From: Rugamonas violacea
GTDB lineage: Bacteria > Pseudomonadota > Gammaproteobacteria > Burkholderiales > Burkholderiaceae_D
DNA: 64,000 bases
Reading direction: 5' to 3'
Assembly (NCBI RefSeq): GCF_016461825.1
Contig: NZ_JAEMNU010000022.1
Coordinates: 20,775 to 84,774 of the forward strand
This document shows, in pieces, positions 24,648-32,503 of the stretch (positions are counted from its first letter, which is position 1; each line of letters opens with the position of its first letter). Below the pieces are notes generated by a model. That model was not told where the DNA came from. It did not search any database and saw only the letters and a list, made by a program, of their open reading frames with translations. Both the position numbers and the translations under genes were made by a program.

Positions 24648-25400
24648 ATGCTGCGTAAATCCATCGTCACGACCCTGCTGGCCGCCTCCGCCCTTGGCGC
24701 GCAAGCCCAGACCACCACCACGCCACCGACCTCGGTGGTGCTGGTACACGGCGCCTTCACCGACGGCTCCGATTGGGCGCAACTGATCCCGCTGCTGCAA
24801 GCCAAGGGCCTGCATGTGCAGGCGGTGCAGAACAGCCTGGAATCGCTGGCCGGCGACGCCGCCGCCACCCGTCGCGCCATCGAGGCGGCGCCGGGCAAGG
24901 TGGTTCTGGTCGGCCATTCCTGGGGCGGCAGCGTCATCACCGAGGCCGGCAACCACAGCAAAGTAACGGCCCTGGTGTATGTGGCGGCCTTCGCACCGGC
25001 GGCCGGCCAGAGCACCGGCGAATTGGGCAAGGACTACCCGCCCTCGCCGGGCGAACGCTCCTTCGTCAAGGACCAGGACGATTACCTCTCGCTGACGGCG
25101 CAAGGCGTCAGCCAGAACTTCGCCCAGGACCTGCCGGCAGCGGTGACCCAGGTGATGGCCGCCAGCCAAGGGGCGATCCAAGCCCGCGCGTTTGGCGAGC
25201 GCATCAGCGTCGCCGCCTGGAGCAGCAAGCCTTCCTGGTACATCGTCAGCGAGCAGGACCGCATGATTCCACCGGCACTGCAGCGCGCGCTGGCCGGCCG
25301 GATCAAGGCCAAGACCACCAGCCTGCAAACCAGCCACGTGCCGCATCGCTCGCGCCCGGCCGAAGTGGCCCAGGTGATTCTGGAAGCGGCCGGCCTGTAA
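24648..25400 (+). CDS. Exported alpha/beta hydrolase
   Basis: A 250-aa alpha/beta hydrolase with a Sec signal peptide (MLRKSIVTTLLAASALGAQA). The oxyanion region VLVHGAFTDGSDW, the nucleophile elbow GHSWGGS and a C-terminal TSHVPHRSRP segment with the expected catalytic His are all present. It resembles the EstC/salicylate-esterase-like group. ATG 24648 has GAAGAG upstream; a TTG at 24633 is less likely. It follows the catalase-like gene after 25 bp, in the same transcript. Substrate unknown; periplasmic location is predicted. Confidence 0.86.
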   Translation: MLRKSIVTTLLAASALGAQAQTTTTPPTSVVLVHGAFTDGSDWAQLIPLLQAKGLHVQAVQNSLESLAGDAAATRRAIEAAPGKVVLVGHSWGGSVITEAGNHSKVTALVYVAAFAPAAGQSTGELGKDYPPSPGERSFVKDQDDYLSLTAQGVSQNFAQDLPAAVTQVMAASQGAIQARAFGERISVAAWSSKPSWYIVSEQDRMIPPALQRALAGRIKAKTTSLQTSHVPHRSRPAEVAQVILEAAGL

Positions 25401-25456
25401 GTCGGCCGGGCCAAGAAGAGCCAGCGGCGCGCATCCAGACCCAGCGGCGTACAACT

Positions 25457-25484
25457 AGGGTCAGACCCCGAGGGGTCTGACCCT
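25457..25484. repeat. Dispersed palindromic element, GGGTCAGACCC variant
   Basis: AGGGTCAGACCCC (25457-25469) and its exact reverse complement (25472-25484) are separated by two bases. It is the same design as the elements at 12662 and 32272 with one compensated core change (CGG to CAG on the left arm, CCG to CTG on the right). It lies inside the redox cluster, in the 240-bp gap before wrbA. Confidence 0.75.
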
Positions 25485-25485
25485 G

Positions 25486-25553
25486 GCTCTCCGCTGTTGG
25501 GTGCCTGGAGTAGCCGCCTGCTCTCCGCTGTTGGGCGCCTGGAGTAGCCGCCG
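25486..25553. repeat. Two 34-bp direct repeats
   Basis: Units 25486-25519 and 25520-25553 differ at only two positions (GCTCTCCGCTGTTGGG, then YGCCTGGAGTAGCCGCC). They abut the palindromic element on its right side. Non-coding. Confidence 0.85.
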
Positions 25554-25640
25554 GCAGCATGCATTCGTCAGAACTATCCCCCATACATCCCGGCGTCCCC
25601 CCTCGCGGCGGGTGCGCCCTTTCTCAACAGGAGTTCCCCT

Positions 25641-26240
25641 ATGGCCAAGATTTTGGTCCTTTACTACTCGTCCTACGGACATATCGAACAGATGGCGCAG
25701 GCCATCGCCGAAGGCGCCTGCGCCGCCGGCGCCAGCGTGGACGTGAAGCGCGTGCCGGAGACCGTGCCGGTGGAGGTGGCGCAGCGCGGCAACTTCAAGC
25801 TCGACCAGTCCGCCCCGGTGGCCACCCCGGCCGAGCTGGAACACTACGACGCCATCATCATCGGCACCCCGACGCGGTATGGCCGCCTGGCTTCCCAGAT
25901 GGCGGCCTTCCTCGACCAGACCGGCGGCCTGTGGGCGCGCGGCGCGCTGACCGGCAAGGTCGGCGCCGCCTTCACCTCCACCGGCAGCCAGCATGGCGGC
26001 CACGAGCAGACCGTCTTCTCCGTCATCACCAACCTGCTGCACTTCGGCATGGTGATCGTCGGCATGCCCTACAGCCATACCGGGCAGATGAGCACCGACG
26101 AGATCGTCGGCGGCTCGCCCTACGGCGCCGGCACGGTGGCCGGCGGCGACGGCTCGCGCCAGCCCAGCGCCATCGACCTGGCCGGCGCCCGCCACCAGGG
26201 CGAACTCGTCGCCAAGACCGCCGCCAAGCTGTTCGGCTAA
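25641..26240 (+). CDS. wrbA: NAD(P)H:quinone oxidoreductase, WrbA type
   Basis: A 199-aa flavodoxin-like enzyme of the WrbA/type IV quinone reductase family, which reduces quinones by two electrons with NAD(P)H and FMN. The FMN phosphate loop is [12 protein letters not shown] at the N-terminus. [20 protein letters not shown] and the [14 protein letters not shown] segment are WrbA hallmarks. Length matches the family. AGGAG lies upstream of the ATG. It stands 240 bp after the hydrolase gene, with repeats in between, and 24 bp before the second GMC gene. Confidence 0.94.
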   Translation: MAKILVLYYSSYGHIEQMAQAIAEGACAAGASVDVKRVPETVPVEVAQRGNFKLDQSAPVATPAELEHYDAIIIGTPTRYGRLASQMAAFLDQTGGLWARGALTGKVGAAFTSTGSQHGGHEQTVFSVITNLLHFGMVIVGMPYSHTGQMSTDEIVGGSPYGAGTVAGGDGSRQPSAIDLAGARHQGELVAKTAAKLFG

Positions 26241-26264
26241 TTCCCTCTTACTTTCATCACACCC

Positions 26265-27977
26265 ATGACTTCGATCCCTTCCGCCCCTCCCACCATGCCC
26301 GAACGCAGAGACGTATTGACCGGCGCCCTCGCCGTCGCCGCCGCGCTGGCAGCTCCCGCCGTTGCTGCCGGCGCCGCGACCACCGCAACCACCGCAACCA
26401 CCGCAACCACCGCAACCACCGCAACCACCGCAACCACCGCGACCGCCGCGACCACCACAACGCCGCGCAAGGCGCTGCCGCCGGACCAGACCGTCGACGT
26501 GCTGGTGGTCGGCGGCGGCTCGGCCGGCGCCGTGCTGGCCGCCCGCCTGAGCGAGCGCGCCGAGCGCAGCGTGCTGCTGCTGGAAGCCGGCGCGGCCTAC
26601 GCGGCCTGGGACTACCCGGCCGTGGTCAGCGGCAGCGACCGCCTGGGTGGCGACCAGGACCACGAATGGGGCTACAAGACCGAGCCCGGCTTCATCGGCC
26701 ACCCGGTGGGCGCCTTGCGCGGCAAGGTGCTGGGCGGTAGCTCGGCCATCAACGGCGCCGTGGCCATCCGCGGCCGCGCCAGCGATTTCAAGAACTGGAA
26801 CCTGCCGGGCTGGTCCTATGCCGACCTGCTGCCATCCTTCAAGCGGCTGGAAGACAGCGACGGCGGCGCCACCGACCTGCACGGCCAAGGCGGCCCGCTG
26901 CCGGTGCGCCAGCTCACGCGCGCCGATACCACGCCGATGCAGCAAGCCTTTGTCGACGCCGCCCGCGCCGCCGGTTATGCGGCCGTGGACGATTTCGACG
27001 GCGCCGACCCGCACGGCGTCGGTCCCTACCGCATGAACGTCGTCAACGGCGTGCGGGTCAACACCGGCATGGCCTATCTGAACAACGGCGTGCGCGCCCG
27101 CGCCAATCTGCGCGTGCAGGGCGGGGCGCTGGTCGACCAGGTGCTGTTCGAGGGCAGCAAGGCGGTCGGCGTACGCCTGGCCGGCGGCCAGGTCATCAAG
27201 GCCAAACAAGTGGTGCTCAGCGCCGGCACCTACGGCAGCGCGGCCATCCTGCTGCGCTCCGGCGTGGGGCCGGCCAAGGACTTGGCGGCGCTGGGCATTC
27301 CCCTGCTGGCCGACCTGCCCGTCGGCCAACGCTTGAAGGACCACCCCTTCTACTACAACGCCTACGCCGCCAAACCCGAGGCCATCGGCGCGCAGTCGCC
27401 CGCCATCGGCGCCAAGCTGTGGACCCGCAGCAGCTTGGCCAAGCCGGGCGAGCTGGATCTGCACATCACCGCCACCCATCTGTTCCCGCATGAACTGAGC
27501 CCGACCAAGGTCGGCTTTGTGCTGGCGGTGGCCTTGACCCTGCCGCAGTCGGTGGGCAAGTTCAGCCTGCGCTCGCGCGACCCGCTGGCGGCACCCGTCA
27601 TCGACCTGAACTTCCTCGCCGAGGCGGGCGACCGCGCCCGTCTGCTGGAAGGGGTCAAGCTGGCACGCCAGCTGGGCCGGACGGCGCCGCTGGCGGCCAT
27701 GGTGCACAGCGAGCTGGCGCCGGGCGCCGCCGCCCAGGACGACAGCGCCATCGAGCGCTCCATGCTCGACACGCTAGACACCTACCACCACCCGACCTCC
27801 ACCGTGCCGCTGGGCCGCGACGGCGACCCGCATGCCGTGCTGGACCTGGAATGCCGGGTGCGCGGCCTGCAGGGCCTGCGCGTGGTCGATGCCTCGATCT
27901 TCCCGGACACCGTCTCGGTGGCCACCAACCTCACCACCATCGCGCTGGCCGAACACGCCGCCGCCCGTTTTTTCTGA
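26265..27977 (+). CDS. GMC-family FAD oxidoreductase with probable Tat signal and Ala-Thr-Thr repeat
   Basis: A 570-aa GMC oxidoreductase. The N-terminus carries ERRDVLTG followed by an Ala-rich hydrophobic stretch, resembling a twin-arginine signal, so a periplasmic location is plausible. Next comes a run of Ala-Thr-Thr triplets (about residues 38-66) encoded by nine 9-bp repeats. The FAD motif VVGGGSAGAVLAARL begins near residue 78, GKVLGGSSAINGAVAIRG near 155, and the C-terminal catalytic part includes TYHHPTSTVPLG and VATNLTTIALAEHAA. Only weak ribosome signals precede ATG 26265; ATG 26295 is an alternative that keeps the RR motif. Likely role: oxidation of an alcohol whose aldehyde is taken by the next gene product (inference). 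Confidence 0.88.
   Translation: MTSIPSAPPTMPERRDVLTGALAVAAALAAPAVAAGAATTATTATTATTATTATTATTATAATTTTPRKALPPDQTVDVLVVGGGSAGAVLAARLSERAERSVLLLEAGAAYAAWDYPAVVSGSDRLGGDQDHEWGYKTEPGFIGHPVGALRGKVLGGSSAINGAVAIRGRASDFKNWNLPGWSYADLLPSFKRLEDSDGGATDLHGQGGPLPVRQLTRADTTPMQQAFVDAARAAGYAAVDDFDGADPHGVGPYRMNVVNGVRVNTGMAYLNNGVRARANLRVQGGALVDQVLFEGSKAVGVRLAGGQVIKAKQVVLSAGTYGSAAILLRSGVGPAKDLAALGIPLLADLPVGQRLKDHPFYYNAYAAKPEAIGAQSPAIGAKLWTRSSLAKPGELDLHITATHLFPHELSPTKVGFVLAVALTLPQSVGKFSLRSRDPLAAPVIDLNFLAEAGDRARLLEGVKLARQLGRTAPLAAMVHSELAPGAAAQDDSAIERSMLDTLDTYHHPTSTVPLGRDGDPHAVLDLECRVRGLQGLRVVDASIFPDTVSVATNLTTIALAEHAAARFF
26376..26456. repeat. Nine 9-bp tandem repeats in the GMC gene
   Basis: Unit GCAACCACC, with variants in units 1, 8 and 9, encoding Ala-Thr-Thr. 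The repeat is in frame, between the predicted Tat signal and the FAD domain, so copy-number changes would only alter linker length. Confidence 0.9.
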
Positions 27978-27994
27978 CCCACTTTCAAACTATC

Positions 27995-29452
27995 ATGATG
28001 AAATCACAAGACACCAAACTCGCCCTGCACTGGATCGACGGCGAATGGCTGGACTCCGACCAGATCGGCGACTCTTTCAACCCGGCCACCGGCGAGCTGA
28101 TCGGCCGTTACGCCGACGGCGGCGCGGCCGAGGCGGGGCTGGCCATCGCCGCCGCCCGGCGCGCCTTCGAGCAGGGTGAATGGGCCGAGAACGCGCAGCT
28201 GCGCGCCCGCGCGCTGGATGAGCTGGCGGCCTCCTTCGAGCGCCACCGCGAGGCGCTGATCGAGCTGCTGGCGCTGGAGAACGGCAAGATCAAAGGGGAA
28301 GCCGGCTTCGAGGTCGACATGGCGCCGTCCAAGCTGCGCTTTGCCGCCGCCCTGGCCCGCACCGAGCTGGGCCGCAGCGGCACGCCGCGCCCGAACGCGG
28401 TCTCGCTGCTGCTGCGCGAGCCGGTCGGCGTGGCCGGCATCATGGTCCCCTGGAACTCGCCGGTGATCCTGATGGTGCGTTCGCTGGCGCCGGCGCTGGC
28501 CGCCGGCACCACCGTCGTGGTCAAGATGCCCAGCCAGACCGCCCAGGTCAACGCCCTGCTGGCCCGCATCATGGCCGAGGCGCCGTCGCTGCCGCGCGGC
28601 GTCATCAACCTGTTCACCGAAGCCGGTGCCGAGGGCGCCAAGCTGATGGTGGCCTCGCCCGACGTGCCGGTCATCAGCTTCACCGGCTCGACCCGCACCG
28701 GTCAGGCGATTTCGGCGGTGGGCGCGCGTCAGCTCAAGCGTTTTGGCCTGGAGCTGGGCGGCAAGACGCCACACCTGCTGTTCGACGACGCCGATCTGGA
28801 CGAGGCGCTGCCGGTGATCGAGAAGTCGCTGACCGTGTTCGGCGGCCAGTTCTGCATGACCGGCTCGCGCCTGCTGGTACACAGCGGCATCGCCGCGCGG
28901 GTGCGCGAACTGCTGGCGGCCCGCTTGGCGGCGGTGCGGGTCGGTCCGGCGGCCGACCCGGACAGCGACATGGGACCGTTGATCGACAAGGCCAACGTGG
29001 CGCGGGTCGACGCGCTGGTGAACCAGGCCATCGCCGCCGGCGCCAAGGTGCTGCTGCGCGGCGGACCGGTGGGCGAGGGCGCGCTGGCGGCCGGCGCCTT
29101 CTACCGCCCGACGCTGCTGGAGGTGAGCGACGCCAAGCTGCCCATCGTGCAGGAAGAAACCTTCGGCCCGGTGATGACGCTGCAGGTCTTCGACACCGAG
29201 CAGCAGGCGCTGGACCTGGCCAACGACAGCGAGTACGGTCTGGCGGCGGCTGTCTGGACCCGCGACACGAAACGCGCGCTGCGCGTGGCCCGCAAGATCA
29301 AGGCCGGCACGGTCTGGATCAACGACTGGGCCCAGGTCTTCGACCAGTTCGAAGAGGGCGGTTACAAGCAGTCGGGCGCGGGCCGCCTGAACGGCGTGTC
29401 GTCGATCGACGATTTCCTCGAATGCAAACACATCGCCTTCACCAATCTATGA
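27995..29452 (+). CDS. NAD(P)-dependent aldehyde dehydrogenase
   Basis: A 485-aa aldehyde dehydrogenase. MVPWNSPVILMVRSLAPALAAG marks the substrate tunnel and cofactor region, FTGSTRTG the nicotinamide loop, LELGGKTPHL the general-base Glu, GGQFCMTGSRLL the catalytic Cys, and EETFGPVMTLQVF the C-terminal signature. Length is typical. Two consecutive ATGs (27995, 27998) mark the start; the ribosome site is poor, but the stop of the GMC gene is only 18 bp upstream, so translational coupling is likely. Its stop overlaps the next ATG (ATGA). With the GMC enzyme it could form a two-step alcohol to acid route. Substrate unknown. Confidence 0.93.
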   Translation: MMKSQDTKLALHWIDGEWLDSDQIGDSFNPATGELIGRYADGGAAEAGLAIAAARRAFEQGEWAENAQLRARALDELAASFERHREALIELLALENGKIKGEAGFEVDMAPSKLRFAAALARTELGRSGTPRPNAVSLLLREPVGVAGIMVPWNSPVILMVRSLAPALAAGTTVVVKMPSQTAQVNALLARIMAEAPSLPRGVINLFTEAGAEGAKLMVASPDVPVISFTGSTRTGQAISAVGARQLKRFGLELGGKTPHLLFDDADLDEALPVIEKSLTVFGGQFCMTGSRLLVHSGIAARVRELLAARLAAVRVGPAADPDSDMGPLIDKANVARVDALVNQAIAAGAKVLLRGGPVGEGALAAGAFYRPTLLEVSDAKLPIVQEETFGPVMTLQVFDTEQQALDLANDSEYGLAAAVWTRDTKRALRVARKIKAGTVWINDWAQVFDQFEEGGYKQSGAGRLNGVSSIDDFLECKHIAFTNL

Positions 29453-29994
29453 GCAGCGGCGTAGCGGACCAGGCCGCGCTGCTGGTGCGGCACGCGGTGC
29501 GGCCCGCCGCTAGGGCGCGGTACGAGGACTGGATCGCCGCCGTGACCCTGGAATGCCAGCGCTTCGCCGGCTTCCAGGGCGTGGCCGTGATCCGGCCGGA
29601 AGGCCGCGACCTGGCCTATACGCTGCTGGTGCATTTCGACAGCCACACCCAGTTGCAGGCCTGGGTCGGCTCGGTGCAACGCCGCCGCCTGGTCGAGCAG
29701 CTACGGCCCCTGCTGCTGCGGGCCGAGCGCCTGCGCGCCGGCATGGGCCTGTGGTTTGCGCCGGCCTTGGCCGGCGCGCGCCAGGCCAAGCCTTTCAAGC
29801 AGTTCCTGCTGACCTTTTCGGCCATCTACCCCTTGAGCCAGCTCGTGCCGGCGCTGCTGCGCAAGCTGACCGAGGGCTGGAGCCTGCCGGCCGGACTGCT
29901 TCAGCTGTGCGGCTCCGCCTTGTTGGTGTGGCTGATGGTGTATGTGGTGATGCCGCGCTATGTGCGCGCGGTGTCCGGCTGGCTGATGCGTTGA
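29449..29994 (+). CDS. ABM-domain protein with two membrane segments
   Basis: A 181-aa protein. Residues about 10-95 resemble the antibiotic-biosynthesis-monooxygenase (ABM) ferredoxin-like fold, including ECQRFAGFQGVAVIRPEGRD and LLVHFDSHTQLQAWVGS. The C-terminal part holds two hydrophobic segments (about 120-140 and 150-172), as in membrane-anchored ABM proteins of COG3224. The start ATG overlaps the ALDH stop by four bases, so it is co-translated and is the last gene of the cluster. The monooxygenase role is known only for some ABM members and is unproven here. Confidence 0.8.
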   Translation: MSSGVADQAALLVRHAVRPAARARYEDWIAAVTLECQRFAGFQGVAVIRPEGRDLAYTLLVHFDSHTQLQAWVGSVQRRRLVEQLRPLLLRAERLRAGMGLWFAPALAGARQAKPFKQFLLTFSAIYPLSQLVPALLRKLTEGWSLPAGLLQLCGSALLVWLMVYVVMPRYVRAVSGWLMR

Positions 29995-30034
29995 GCGGCG
30001 CCCGGCGTTCCCGCCGGCGCGGCGCCATGCCAAC

Positions 30035-31231
30035 TTACAGCGCGGCGGCGTAGATGGCGCGGGCGTCGGCGCGCGTCACCTCGCGCGGGTTGTTGCCCAG
30101 CAAACGGGTCTGCAGCATGGCCTCGTCGGCCAGCCGCTCCAGGTCGCTCTCCTTGATGCCGACCTGCAACAGCGTGCGCTCTATCCCCGTCAAAATGGCG
30201 ATTTGTTGCATTGCAACAGTCAAGGCCTCGGCCCTGGCCTCGACACTGCCGCTGGCTTGCGGCACCACGATGGCGGCCAGCTCGGCGTACAGCGGCGCCG
30301 CCGCCGGCGCGTTGAAGCGCAACACATGTGGCAGCACCAAGGAATTCGACAGTCCGTGCGCGACGTGGAAGATGCCGCCGATCGGATAGGCCAGCGCGTG
30401 CACCGCCGCCACCGGCGCGTTGGCGAAGGCCTGGCCGGCCAGCATCGCGCCGAGCAGCATGGCCTGGCGCGCCGCCAGGTCGGCGCCGTTTTCGCAGGCA
30501 CGCAGCAGGTTGGCCGACAACAGCTCCAGCGCCTGGCGCGCCAGCATGTCCGACAAGGGATTTTTTTTGTGACGGCTGGTGTAGGCCTCGATGGCATGCA
30601 CCATGGCGTCGATGCCGGTGGCGGCGGTGATCCGGGCCGGCAGGCCCAAGGTCAGCTCGGCGTCGAGGATGGCCAAGTCGGCGTACAACTGCGGCGCGAC
30701 CACGCCCATCTTGCTGGTGGCGCCGGTGGTGACGATGGCGATGTTGGTGACCTCGGAGCCGGTGCCGGCGGTGGTGGGGATCTGCACCAGCGGCAGGCGG
30801 CCGGCGCCGCCCTTGCCATCGCCGCCGGCCTTGCCGCGCACATTGCCGATGCCGTAGATGTCGGCCAGTTGCTGGCCGCCACCGGCCAGCACGGCGATCA
30901 GCTTGGCGACGTCCATCGAGCTGCCGCCACCGAGGCCGATGACGATGTCGGCCTCGTGCCGGCGCGCCGTCGCCACCGCCTCCAACACCACATGCTCGGG
31001 TGGATCGGCCACCACGTCGGTGTACAGATGCACCTGGATGCCGGCGGCCAGCAGGCTGTCGCGCGGCCCGTTGACGAGGCCGGTGGCGAGGAAACCGGGG
31101 TCGGTCACCAGCAGTGCCTGGCGCGCGGTGGGGAAGTGCTGCTGCACATACTGGCCCAGCCGGCACGCCGCGCCGGCCTCCGAAACGATGTGGGCGACGG
31201 TGCTGAAGGCGAAGGCTGGCGAGCTGGTCAT
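30035..31231 (-). CDS. Iron-containing alcohol dehydrogenase
   Basis: A 398-aa group III (Fe-type) alcohol dehydrogenase. The NAD-binding GGGSSMDVAK lies near residue 98. The two family signatures follow: AATGIDAMVHAIEAYTS with metal ligands, and VAHGLSNSLVLPHVLRFN with further ligand His residues. The ATG at 31231 is taken because the frame to 31372 adds an unrelated, Cys- and Pro-rich stretch. No Shine-Dalgarno sequence is visible. It converges on the ABM gene with only 40 bp between them and may act on alcohols handled by the neighbouring cluster (inference). Confidence 0.92.
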   Translation of the reverse strand: MTSSPAFAFSTVAHIVSEAGAACRLGQYVQQHFPTARQALLVTDPGFLATGLVNGPRDSLLAAGIQVHLYTDVVADPPEHVVLEAVATARRHEADIVIGLGGGSSMDVAKLIAVLAGGGQQLADIYGIGNVRGKAGGDGKGGAGRLPLVQIPTTAGTGSEVTNIAIVTTGATSKMGVVAPQLYADLAILDAELTLGLPARITAATGIDAMVHAIEAYTSRHKKNPLSDMLARQALELLSANLLRACENGADLAARQAMLLGAMLAGQAFANAPVAAVHALAYPIGGIFHVAHGLSNSLVLPHVLRFNAPAAAPLYAELAAIVVPQASGSVEARAEALTVAMQQIAILTGIERTLLQVGIKESDLERLADEAMLQTRLLGNNPREVTRADARAIYAAAL

Positions 31232-31284
31232 GGGGGGATCCGCGTAGTCGAGCTGATGTGAATGTGGCTTGAAGGTGACGAGAA

Positions 31285-31300
31285 TGTTCCACGTGAAGCT
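31285..31300. promoter_or_regulatory. Partial parS-like site
   Basis: TGTTCCACGTGAAGCT keeps the left half and centre of parS but deviates over the last positions. It lies between the Fe-ADH and TSUP genes, 0.9 kb from the first strong parS. Confidence 0.4.
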
Positions 31301-31409
31301 TACACCAAGCGCCTGCCTTATGCGCAATCGGCATGGATTGCACGGGCAGGGCGCTTCCTTTCTTTCGTACAATGTCAGCCTTGTTTCCCTTTGTTAAGGC
31401 TGTCGCGGT

Positions 31410-32180
31410 ATGGTGGATTATCTGGTGTTGGGCGTGGCCGCCTTCGGCGCGGGTCTGGTCGATGCGGTGGTGGGGGGAGGGGGACTGATCCAGATCCCGG
31501 CCCTGTTCTCGGTGTTCCCGACTATGGCCCCGGCCACTTTGATCGGCACCAACAAGCTGGCCAGCATCTTCGGCACCGGCGTGGCGGCGGTCAGCTATGC
31601 GCGCCGGGTGCGCATCGCCTGGTCGACCGCCGCACCGGCCGCCGTCGCCGCCTTGCTGTTCGCCTTCCTCGGCGCCTTCGTGGTGACCCGCGTTTCGCCC
31701 GATTTCATGCGCAGCTTGTTGCCGCTGGTGCTGATTGCCGTGGCCGCCTATACCTTCGCCAAGAAGGACTTCGGCAGCGTCCACGCGCCCATGCACAGCG
31801 GCCGCCGCGAACAGATGCTGGCGTTGCTGATTGGTTCCGCCATCGGCTTCTACGACGGCTTCTTCGGGCCGGGCACCGGCAGCTTCCTGGTCTTCCTGTT
31901 CGTCCGCGTGTTCGGCTTCGATTTTCTCGGCGCCTCGGCGGTGGCCAAGGTGGTCAACGTCGCCTGCAACTTCTCCGCGCTGCTGTGGTTCGGCTACAGC
32001 GGCCACCTGGTCTGGCAGTTGGGCTTGACGATGGCGGTCTGCCAGATCGCCGGTTCGGTGATCGGCTCGCGGCTGGCGATCAAGCACGGCAGCGGTTTTG
32101 TCCGCAAGCTGTTCCTGCTGGTGGTCGGCGTGTTGATCGTCAAGACCGGCTACGACGCCGTGATGCGCTGGCAAACTTAG
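31410..32180 (+). CDS. TSUP-family membrane permease (TauE/SafE, YfcA-like)
   Basis: A 256-aa inner-membrane protein of the sulfite/sulfonate-exporter superfamily with about seven to eight hydrophobic segments. The repeated family motif is seen twice: GAGLVDAVVGGGGLIQIPAL near the N-terminus and GFYDGFFGPGTGSFLVF in the middle. GTNKLASIFGTG follows the first. The length is usual for YfcA-type members. An AAGG lies about ten bases upstream of the ATG. Substrates of YfcA-type proteins are poorly known; sulfur compounds or organic anions are typical. A parS site and a strong terminator follow. Confidence 0.9.
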   Translation: MVDYLVLGVAAFGAGLVDAVVGGGGLIQIPALFSVFPTMAPATLIGTNKLASIFGTGVAAVSYARRVRIAWSTAAPAAVAALLFAFLGAFVVTRVSPDFMRSLLPLVLIAVAAYTFAKKDFGSVHAPMHSGRREQMLALLIGSAIGFYDGFFGPGTGSFLVFLFVRVFGFDFLGASAVAKVVNVACNFSALLWFGYSGHLVWQLGLTMAVCQIAGSVIGSRLAIKHGSGFVRKLFLLVVGVLIVKTGYDAVMRWQT

Positions 32181-32191
32181 AACGCTGTCAC

Positions 32192-32207
32192 TGTTTCACG
32201 TGGAACA
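32192..32207. promoter_or_regulatory. parS site 1
   Basis: TGTTTCACGTGGAACA. Each half matches a known natural half-site of parS (TGTTTCACGTGAAACA / TGTTCCACGTGGAACA), with one position asymmetric. It is the binding site for the ParB encoded at 36063, between the TSUP stop and its terminator. Confidence 0.92.
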
Positions 32208-32214
32208 AAGCAGG

Positions 32215-32244
32215 GGCGCCGGGTCAAACCGGCGCCTTTTTTTT
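32215..32244 (+). terminator. Rho-independent terminator of the TSUP gene
   Basis: GGCGCCGG (32215-32222) pairs with CCGGCGCC (32229-32236) around loop GTCAAA, followed by eight Ts. Confidence 0.93.
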
Positions 32245-32271
32245 GCCGACGCCGGCGGCAATATTGGGCAC

Positions 32272-32333
32272 CCAAAGGCAAAGTGCCGGGGTCGGACCCG
32301 TCGGGTCCGACCCCAGATTTGCGCCTCAGGGGT
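32272..32333. repeat. Dispersed GGGTCGGACCC palindromic element
   Basis: Core arms GGGGTCGGACCC (32288-32299) and the exact reverse complement (32303-32314) with a 3-base spacer. The left flank CCAAAGGCAAAGTGCC matches the flank of the copy at 6361. It lies between the two parS sites. Confidence 0.8.
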
Positions 32334-32376
32334 GGGCGTGCGTCCCCTGCGCCCCACCATTTCCACCATTTACCAA

Positions 32377-32392
32377 TGTTTCACGTGGAACA
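32377..32392. promoter_or_regulatory. parS site 2
   Basis: TGTTTCACGTGGAACA, identical to site 1 and 185 bp from it, about 110 bp upstream of mnmG. Confidence 0.92.
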
Positions 32393-32462
32393 GTGGAGGG
32401 CGTGGAACCGCGCCTGCTGGTGAAAATTTGAGCAGAAAAAAGTCGGGGCAGCAAAAAGACTC

Positions 32463-32468
32463 TATAAT
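32463..32468 (+). promoter_or_regulatory. -10 element of the mnmG promoter
   Basis: A perfect TATAAT 36 bases before the mnmG ATG. No good -35 is found at 16-18 bases, so the promoter is probably weak or activator-dependent, and parS2-bound ParB sits about 70 bp upstream. Confidence 0.5.
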
Positions 32469-32503
32469 CTGACCTTAATCCCTTCGCATTTACCCATTCC
32501 ATC

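Noticed and set aside
25461-27707. A 748-codon minus-strand frame opposite wrbA and the GMC gene
   Set aside because: Both plus-strand genes have intact catalytic motifs; the minus frame is Gly/Ala/Arg-rich without recognisable domains.
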